64,000 nt of DNA, taken from positions 62,001-126,000 of the forward strand of contig NZ_QOIN01000048.1 of the NCBI RefSeq assembly GCF_003323715.1. The letters run 5' to 3'. Below, one piece after another: positions 58,553-64,000 of the stretch. The notes below the pieces were generated by a model. It was given only the letters and a program-made list of their open reading frames with translations, did not search any database and was not told the DNA's origin. Each line of letters opens with the position of its first letter. Positions within the stretch are counted from its first letter, which is position 1. Source of the DNA: Streptomyces diacarni. Lineage in GTDB: Bacteria; Actinomycetota; Actinomycetes; Streptomycetales; Streptomycetaceae. Made by a program: the position numbers and the translations under genes.

Positions 58553-59731
58553 GTGTCACTGCCACCCCTGGTCGAGCCAGCTGATGAGCTCACCGTCGAC
58601 GAGGTCCGCAGGTACTCACGTCACCTGATCATCCCGGATGTCGGGATGGAGGGTCAGAAGCGGCTCAAGAACGCGAAGGTGCTGTGTGTGGGCGCGGGGG
58701 GTCTCGGCTCCCCCACCCTGATGTATCTCGCCGCCGCCGGTGTCGGGACACTCGGCATCATCGAGTTCGACGAGGTCGACGAGTCGAACCTCCAGCGCCA
58801 GGTCATCCACAGCCAGGCGGACATCGGCCGCTCGAAGGCGGAGTCGGCGAAGGACACGGTGCTGGGGATCAACCCCTACACCCAGGTCAATCTGCACGAG
58901 GAGCGGCTCGACTCCTCGAACGTGATGGACATCTTCGCGCCGTACGACCTGATCGTGGACGGCACGGACAACTTCGCCACCCGCTACCTGGTCAACGACG
59001 CCTGCGTGCTGCTGAACAAGCCGTACGTGTGGGGCTCCATCTACCGCTTCGACGGCCAGGCGAGCGTCTTTTGGAGCGAGCACGGCCCCTGCTACCGCTG
59101 CCTGTACCCGGAGCCCCCGCCGCCCGGCATGGTGCCGAGCTGCGCGGAGGGCGGCGTGCTGGGCGTACTGTGCGCCTCCGTCGGCTCGATCCAGGTCAAC
59201 GAGGCCATCAAGCTGCTGGCCGGCATCGGCGAGCCGCTGGTCGGCCGCCTGATGATCTACGACGCGCTGGAGATGACCTACCGCCAGGTCAAGGTCCGCA
59301 AGGACCCCGACTGCGCGATCTGCGGCCCCAACGCGACGGTCACCGAGCTGATCGACTACGAGGCGTTCTGCGGCGTCGTCTCCGACGAGGCGCAGGAGGC
59401 CGCCGCCGGCTCCACCATCACTCCCAAGCAGCTCAAGGAGTGGATGGACGACGGCGAGCAGATCGACGTCATCGACGTGCGCGAGCAGAACGAGTACGAG
59501 ATCGTCTCGATCCCCGGCGCCCGGCTGATCCCCAAGAACGAGTTCCTGATGGGCAACGCGCTCCAGGACCTCTCACAGGACAAGAAGATCGTCCTGCACT
59601 GCAAGACGGGTGTCCGCTCGGCCGAGGTGCTGGCCGTCCTCAAGAACGCTGGATTCGCCGACGCCGTGCACGTGGGCGGCGGGGTGATCGGCTGGGTCAA
59701 CCAGATCGAGCCCGAGAAGCCGGTCTACTGA
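58553..59731 (+). CDS. moeZ: Adenylyltransferase/sulphurtransferase MoeZ
   Basis: A 392-aa two-domain enzyme. The N-terminal ThiF/MoeB E1-like domain (CVGAGGLGSPTLMYLAAAG nucleotide loop; zinc Cys pairs CYRCLYPEPP and CAICG) adenylates the C-terminal Gly of small sulphur carrier proteins. The C-terminal rhodanese domain (about 295-392) has the active Cys in LHCKTGVRSAE. It serves molybdopterin, thiamine-like or thio-metabolite sulphur transfer. GTG start lies 85 bp after the spherulin-like gene; it may have its own promoter. Matches Rv3206c position. Confidence 0.94.
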   Translation: MSLPPLVEPADELTVDEVRRYSRHLIIPDVGMEGQKRLKNAKVLCVGAGGLGSPTLMYLAAAGVGTLGIIEFDEVDESNLQRQVIHSQADIGRSKAESAKDTVLGINPYTQVNLHEERLDSSNVMDIFAPYDLIVDGTDNFATRYLVNDACVLLNKPYVWGSIYRFDGQASVFWSEHGPCYRCLYPEPPPPGMVPSCAEGGVLGVLCASVGSIQVNEAIKLLAGIGEPLVGRLMIYDALEMTYRQVKVRKDPDCAICGPNATVTELIDYEAFCGVVSDEAQEAAAGSTITPKQLKEWMDDGEQIDVIDVREQNEYEIVSIPGARLIPKNEFLMGNALQDLSQDKKIVLHCKTGVRSAEVLAVLKNAGFADAVHVGGGVIGWVNQIEPEKPVY

Positions 59732-59746
59732 ACCGACTCGCGCGAC

Positions 59747-59782
59747 AGGGCGGTGTTCCCCTCACGACGGGGACACCGCCCT
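59747..59782. terminator. Bidirectional terminator hairpin
   Basis: A 14-bp stem with a one-base bulge (59747-59761 with 59769-59782), loop 7 nt, between convergent moeZ and the peptidase gene. Confidence 0.8.
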
Positions 59783-59806
59783 TCGCCGTGCCGGGCCGTC
59801 ACCGGA

Positions 59807-61492
59807 TCACCGGCAGTTCGTGCCGTCCTCGGGGACCTTCCCGCGCAGCAGATAACCGTCGACCGCGCGCCGCACGCACGTGTTGTCGCTGTCGTACGCG
59901 CCGTGGCCCTCGCCCCGGTAGGTGACCTCCACCCCGACGCCCTCGCCCAGCTCCTTCTTCATGGCACCCGTGCCTCCGTAGGGCGTCGCGGGGTCCCCTG
60001 TCGTGCCGACGAGCAGGATCGGAGCGGCCCCGGCGGCCCCCACCGGAGGGGACGTCCACTGCCCCCGGACCGGCCAGTCGTGGCAGGAGGAGAGCCCCCA
60101 CGCCGACATCGGCCCGAAGACGGGCGACGCCTCGGTGAAGCCGGGCAGCTCGGATTTGATCTCCCGCGCGCCGTAGCGCTGCCGGTTGTCGGCGCAGCTG
60201 ATGGCTGTCAGGGAGGACTGGAGCGTGCTGTAGGTGCCGTCCTGGTTGCGTCCGTTGAGCGCGTCCGCCAGCAGCAGCAGGGTGCTCCCGTCGCCGTCCA
60301 CCAGCGCCTCCTGAAGCCCCCGTGAGAGCAGCTGCCAGGTGTCCTTGGCGTACAGCGCCTGTGCGATGCCGCCCTCGGCCAGTGACTCGGTCAGCTTGCG
60401 GCCGCTGTCGGTGGGCATCGGCTCGGCGTCGAGCTCGGCGAGCAGGTCGGTGATCCGCTGTTTCCCCTCGTCGGGGTCCTCGCCCACCGGGCAGTCCTCG
60501 CCGCGCGCCGCGCAGGCCTTGAGGAAGTTGTCGAGCGCCAACTGGAAGCCGCCGGACTGGCTGAGCGAGCCGGCGACCGGAGTGGAGCGGGGGTCGACGA
60601 CGGCGTCGAAAACGGCGCGCCCCACTTTCCGCGGGTACAGGTGCGCGTAGACACCGCCCAGCTCGGTGCCGTAGGAGATGCCGAAGTAGTGCAGCTTCTC
60701 GTCGCCGAGCACCTGGCGCATCACGTCCATGTCGCGTGCGGTGTTCTCCGTCGTCAGGTGCGGCAGGAGCGTCCCGGCCCGTTTTTCGCATCCGTCCGCG
60801 AAGTTCTCCTGGCGGTCGAAGAGGCGCCTTTGCTCGCTGTCGGTGTCCGGTGTCCAGTCGGCGGCGAAGTAGCCGTCCAGTTTCTTGTCGCTCAAACACC
60901 GCACCCCCTCGCTGCGGCCCACCCCGCGAGGGTCGAAGCTCACCAGGTCGTAGCGTCCGCGCAGCTTCTCGTAGTCCCGGGCGAAGGCGGGCAGGGTGGC
61001 CACCCCCGAGCCGCCGGGACCGCCGAAGTTGAACAGCAGGGAGCCGATACGTTTTCCGCCTCCCTTGCGCTCGGTGGCGCGGATCATCGCGATGCCGAGC
61101 GTCCTGCCCTTGGGCTCGTCGTAGTCGAGCGGCACCTTCAGCTCGGCGCACTCCCAGCGCGTCCCACCCGGCAGCGGGGAGGGCGAGCCGGCGTCCGTGC
61201 CCTGTGCCGCGTTCGGCTCGGGACAGCGCGACCAGGACAGCTTCTGCCGGGTGACGGAGTCGGGCAGCGCTGGAGAAGGGGGCCCGGTGGGAGTGCCGGA
61301 GGGCCGGGTCGAGGAGGCGGGAGGGGAGTCCGGGGCCCTGCCCGAGGCGGAGGAGCCGCGGGCGTGGGGGTGGGCCGCCTGCTTTCCCGTGCCGTCCGAT
61401 GCGGCGCTGCCGCAGCCGCTCGCGACGGCCGCGGCCGCTATGAGCGCCGCCACGAGGGCGGCACGCGGCCGCAGGGAGCGGGTGTGACGCAT
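59807..61492 (-). CDS. Secreted tripeptidyl aminopeptidase-like alpha/beta hydrolase
   Basis: A 561-aa exported hydrolase of the Streptomyces mycelium-associated Tap/SlpD/SlpE type (peptidase S33). A signal peptide ends in VASGC with Cys27, a probable lipobox. A Ser/Pro/Gly linker precedes the hydrolase domain with Ser273 in GISYG, Asp500 in TTGDPATPYGG and His530 in GEGHGAYD, the last in a TAP-like C-terminal domain. It cuts peptides from the N-terminus outside the cell. The promoter is probably in 61493-61637; nothing clear is seen. Confidence 0.92.
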   Translation of the reverse strand: MRHTRSLRPRAALVAALIAAAAVASGCGSAASDGTGKQAAHPHARGSSASGRAPDSPPASSTRPSGTPTGPPSPALPDSVTRQKLSWSRCPEPNAAQGTDAGSPSPLPGGTRWECAELKVPLDYDEPKGRTLGIAMIRATERKGGGKRIGSLLFNFGGPGGSGVATLPAFARDYEKLRGRYDLVSFDPRGVGRSEGVRCLSDKKLDGYFAADWTPDTDSEQRRLFDRQENFADGCEKRAGTLLPHLTTENTARDMDVMRQVLGDEKLHYFGISYGTELGGVYAHLYPRKVGRAVFDAVVDPRSTPVAGSLSQSGGFQLALDNFLKACAARGEDCPVGEDPDEGKQRITDLLAELDAEPMPTDSGRKLTESLAEGGIAQALYAKDTWQLLSRGLQEALVDGDGSTLLLLADALNGRNQDGTYSTLQSSLTAISCADNRQRYGAREIKSELPGFTEASPVFGPMSAWGLSSCHDWPVRGQWTSPPVGAAGAAPILLVGTTGDPATPYGGTGAMKKELGEGVGVEVTYRGEGHGAYDSDNTCVRRAVDGYLLRGKVPEDGTNCR

Positions 61493-61637
61493 GGGACGTC
61501 CTCCCGTGCAGACGGTGGGACGTTCATCGTGCGTACGGCGGGGCGGCCGGGGCGCGCTGTGAGGGGCGTTAGGGTGTACGGCTCGCTACGACGCCCCTGC
61601 GCCACGGCGCTGGACGGCTCACTACAGCACTGTCGCG

Positions 61638-64000
61638 TTACAGCGCTCCCTTGCGGGTCAGATGGGTGAAGGACAACCAGCCGGGCAGCACCGGCAGCCA
61701 GAGCGTCATCAGCCGGAAGAGCAGCACAGCCGGGGTCGCCACCTCCTTGGGCACCCCGAAGGCGATGAGCGCGGCGATCAGCGCCGCCTCGACGGCACCG
61801 AGGCCGCCCGGTGTGGGGGCGGCGGACCCGAGCGCGTTCGCCGTCAGGAAGACGACGGCCAGGTTGGCGTAGCTCGTCTCGTGGCCGAAGGCACGCACGC
61901 ACGCGTCCAGGCACATCACGAACGCCAGGGTCAGCAGCAGCATCCCCAGCACGCCCGTGAGGAGTTTCTGCGGCCGCTGCACCACGTCCAGCATCCGCGG
62001 CACCACCCCCGCGAACAGCGAGCGCACGCGGTTGGAGACGAACCTGCGCAGCGCGGGAACCGCCGTGACGATCAGCACCAGCACAGCAGCCGTCAGCAGG
62101 CCCGCGATGACCGCGCGGGACGGCGAGAGGGTGGGCGTGTGCTCGGTGCCGGTGATGTAGCCGAACAGCAGCAGCAGGGTGATGTGGCTGCCCAGCCCGA
62201 AGAGCTGGGAGGCACCGACGCTCGCCACCGCGTGTCCGGGCCGGACCCCCGCACGCTGGAGGAAGCGCGCGTTCAGGGCGACGCCGCCGACCGCCGCCGG
62301 GGCGACGAGCTTCACGAAGGAGCCGGCGATCTGCGCCTGCACCGTCCGCCACCACGACACCTTCTCCGGGACGAACCCCAGCAGCGACATCGCGGCGCAC
62401 GCGTAGGTGAGCGCGGAGAAGGCCACGGCCCCGCCGACCCATGCCCAGTTGGCGTCCAAAACGACGTCCACCGGCACCTGCGAGAGCTGCGTGAGCAGGA
62501 AGTAGGCGGCCAGGGTGCCGGCGATGAAGCTGACCAGGGTGCGCGGCCTGATGCGCTCGAGACGGGCGGGCTCTATGGGGGCCTGCGGCCTGATGCGCAG
62601 CACCTGGTGGCGGATCTGGGCCAGCAGATCCTCCTCGCGTGCCTCTTCCAGCGCCTCGTCTATGGCCTTCTTCTCGGCGTTCTTCTCGGCCCGCAGCGAC
62701 TTGCGGTGCGCGCGTCCCCCCGCCGCCTCGGCCCCGTGCACGTCCTCCCCGCGGGCTCCGGCCTCCCTCGCCTTGGTCTCCTTGTTGGCGCGGGAGGCCT
62801 CGATGACCGCCTCGCGTTCCCGTTCGGCGCGCTCCTTGGCGAGGTGGCGCAGGGTGGTGCGGGTGCTGCGGCTGAGCGCGATGGGCTGGAGGAGCGGGAG
62901 GCTGTCGGCGATGGCGTCGGGGCCCAGCACGTCCACCGCGGCCGCCACCGCGCGTTCGGCCCCCACGCGCAGCCCCAGCGTCGTCAGCAACTGGGCGACG
63001 TCCATGCGCAGGATCAGGTCGCCCGCCGCGATCTCGCCGCCGCGCAGGTCCGTGAGGTAGACGGCGCCGGAGCGGTCCACCAGCAGCGCGTCCCCGACCA
63101 GCCTGCGGTGGGCGATCCGCCGGGACTGCAGCGCCTCGACCTGCTGCCATGCCGTGCGCATCAGCGCGTCGCTGATCTCCTCGTCCGCCAGCGCGTCCAG
63201 GCTGCGTCCTGGCAGGTGTTCGTAGACGAGCATCACGGCGTCGGGGCCGAGCTCGGAGGTGGCGATCAGCCGGGGCGCGTTGGCGCCGGCGGAGATCGCC
63301 GCGTAGGCCAGCAGGGCCTCCTGCTCCAGCGCCTGGCGCAGCGACTGCAGACTGCGGCGCTGGGTGATCCCGCGCAGCGCCAGCCTGCGCCAGACGCGGT
63401 AGAAGAACCCCTGCGCCTGCTGTTCGCGGTCGACCACGGTCACATCGAGCGGCCCACCGTCCTCCAGGGTCACCCGGTAGCGGCGTCCGCGGTCGTTGTG
63501 GTCGCGCTTGTCGGCGTCGCCCGCCTCCTCCACGCGCAGCGCGCCGACCGGGTTGAAGCCCACCCGGCGCAGCCCCGCCAGCAGCGTCTGCCCGGTCGGC
63601 CTGACGTTGGGGGTGCCGACCGCGTACAGCGTCCCGTAGGCGATCGACCATCCGATGAGGATCGTCACGGCGATGGAGAAGGCGGTGGTGTACCCGGGCA
63701 CCAGGACGGCGAAGGCGTTCAGCAGCAGTACGCCCCACAACACGACCCGCCAGCGGGGGCGGCGCGCCATGCCGACCGCCGTCATATAGGCGATGACCGG
63801 CGCCAGGTAACTGTGCACCGGTGTGGTGGCGTCCTGCGGGGTGATGGCCTTGGTCAGGGCGTCCCTGATCGAGTCGGGGGCCGCCTGCGCCACCCACAGG
63901 TCCACGGCCAGTGAGGCGCCGTGTGCGAGCACGGCGGCCAGGACTCCGTCGGCGATGCGCAGCCCGTCCCGTTTGATCAGCCTCTCGATCGCGAACGCGA
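61638..64000 (-). CDS. Kinase-like/flippase-like membrane protein (LPG synthase TM region, UPF0104), 5' end beyond window
   Basis: The reading frame is open to the right edge (…ERLIKRDGLRIADGVLAAV), so at least 787 residues are seen and the start is missing. Order: helices near the N-terminus, a pseudokinase-like domain (LVYEHLPGRSLDAL, HRRLVGDALLVD and YLTDLRGGE where kinases have HRDxxxxN and DFG), a charged coiled-coil linker, then about eight helices with the LPG_synthase_TM pattern (TPGGLGAVEAALIAALIAFG). It has no aminoacyl-transferase domain of MprF. A lipid or polyprenyl-sugar transport role is inferred. Confidence 0.88.
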   Translation of the reverse strand, partial: AFAIERLIKRDGLRIADGVLAAVLAHGASLAVDLWVAQAAPDSIRDALTKAITPQDATTPVHSYLAPVIAYMTAVGMARRPRWRVVLWGVLLLNAFAVLVPGYTTAFSIAVTILIGWSIAYGTLYAVGTPNVRPTGQTLLAGLRRVGFNPVGALRVEEAGDADKRDHNDRGRRYRVTLEDGGPLDVTVVDREQQAQGFFYRVWRRLALRGITQRRSLQSLRQALEQEALLAYAAISAGANAPRLIATSELGPDAVMLVYEHLPGRSLDALADEEISDALMRTAWQQVEALQSRRIAHRRLVGDALLVDRSGAVYLTDLRGGEIAAGDLILRMDVAQLLTTLGLRVGAERAVAAAVDVLGPDAIADSLPLLQPIALSRSTRTTLRHLAKERAEREREAVIEASRANKETKAREAGARGEDVHGAEAAGGRAHRKSLRAEKNAEKKAIDEALEEAREEDLLAQIRHQVLRIRPQAPIEPARLERIRPRTLVSFIAGTLAAYFLLTQLSQVPVDVVLDANWAWVGGAVAFSALTYACAAMSLLGFVPEKVSWWRTVQAQIAGSFVKLVAPAAVGGVALNARFLQRAGVRPGHAVASVGASQLFGLGSHITLLLLFGYITGTEHTPTLSPSRAVIAGLLTAAVLVLIVTAVPALRRFVSNRVRSLFAGVVPRMLDVVQRPQKLLTGVLGMLLLTLAFVMCLDACVRAFGHETSYANLAVVFLTANALGSAAPTPGGLGAVEAALIAALIAFGVPKEVATPAVLLFRLMTLWLPVLPGWLSFTHLTRKGAL

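Noticed and set aside
61662..63914. 750-codon + strand open frame opposite the kinase-like/flippase gene
   Set aside because: Composition is typical of antisense of a membrane protein (His/Gln/Arg/Gly-rich); the minus strand encodes clear helices and motifs.
1..64000. tRNA, rRNA, insertion sequences, integrase or prophage genes
   Set aside because: No tRNA T-loop/acceptor pattern, no rRNA stretch, no transposase or integrase motif was seen by reading; tRNAscan-SE and IS searches would confirm.

Overview
The window is very high-GC DNA with GTG starts, ATGA/GTGA overlaps, TANNNT -10 boxes close to start codons and long Pro/Gly/Ala-rich secreted or membrane proteins. Gene content and order fit a chromosomal core region of Streptomyces or a close relative. 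I see no rRNA, tRNA, insertion sequence, prophage or CRISPR array. Sixty CDS entries are listed; they include the tail of an upstream gene, a gene that runs off the right edge, and two very small ORFs (34 and 23 codons) that are not certain.

Layout. 1-3395: end of an oligopeptide/dipeptide ABC importer operon (permease, two ATPases). 3460-10311: S9 dipeptidyl peptidase, a small membrane protein, mycothiol deacetylase mshB with a membrane partner, and a large Pro/Gly-rich membrane-anchored protein. 10495-14136: drug-type ABC exporter with a NarL-type two-component system. 14210-16599: SirB1-like protein, GNAT acetyltransferase and a 7Fe ferredoxin. 16782-21912: lysine/DAP genes dapC and dapE around two exported proteins, then a LOG-family protein. 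21964-25501: FolP2-type DHPS homologue, DivIVA-domain protein, DNA glycosylase tag, enoyl-CoA hydratase and a DUF3117 protein. 25657-31459: O-methyltransferase, ECF sigma, zinc anti-sigma, HtrA protease and TatB, an envelope-stress block. 31664-41933: Mrp, DUF1003 and MgtE-N proteins, a lipoprotein, a Ser/Thr kinase, CorA with a partner, and SUFU and DUF6758 proteins. 42026-52696: PHP phosphoesterase, MarC, hydrolases, DEAD-box helicase, MiaE-like protein, DUF3107, TetR and DUF3152 proteins. 52935-59731: a tight operon of a PelF-like glycosyltransferase, a polytopic membrane protein, a tiny ORF, an SDR epimerase and a spherulin-4-like protein, followed by moeZ. 59807-64000: exported tripeptidyl-peptidase-like hydrolase and a kinase-like/flippase-like membrane protein cut by the right edge.

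Two long blocks match, from memory, the gene order of the M. tuberculosis Rv1202-Rv1239c and Rv3206c-Rv3211 neighbourhoods. This suggests an ancient actinobacterial core arrangement.

The most promising little-described system is the Pel-like exopolysaccharide cluster at 52935-58467. It has the cytosolic polymerase-type GT, a membrane partner, a nucleotide-sugar epimerase carrying a large insertion, and a spherulin-4/PelA-hydrolase relative that seems to have lost its acidic catalytic pair. Other leads are a 23-codon ORF with a perfect Shine-Dalgarno in the corA leader, an ECF-type autoregulatory promoter in front of the sigma gene, and a set of predicted leaderless genes.
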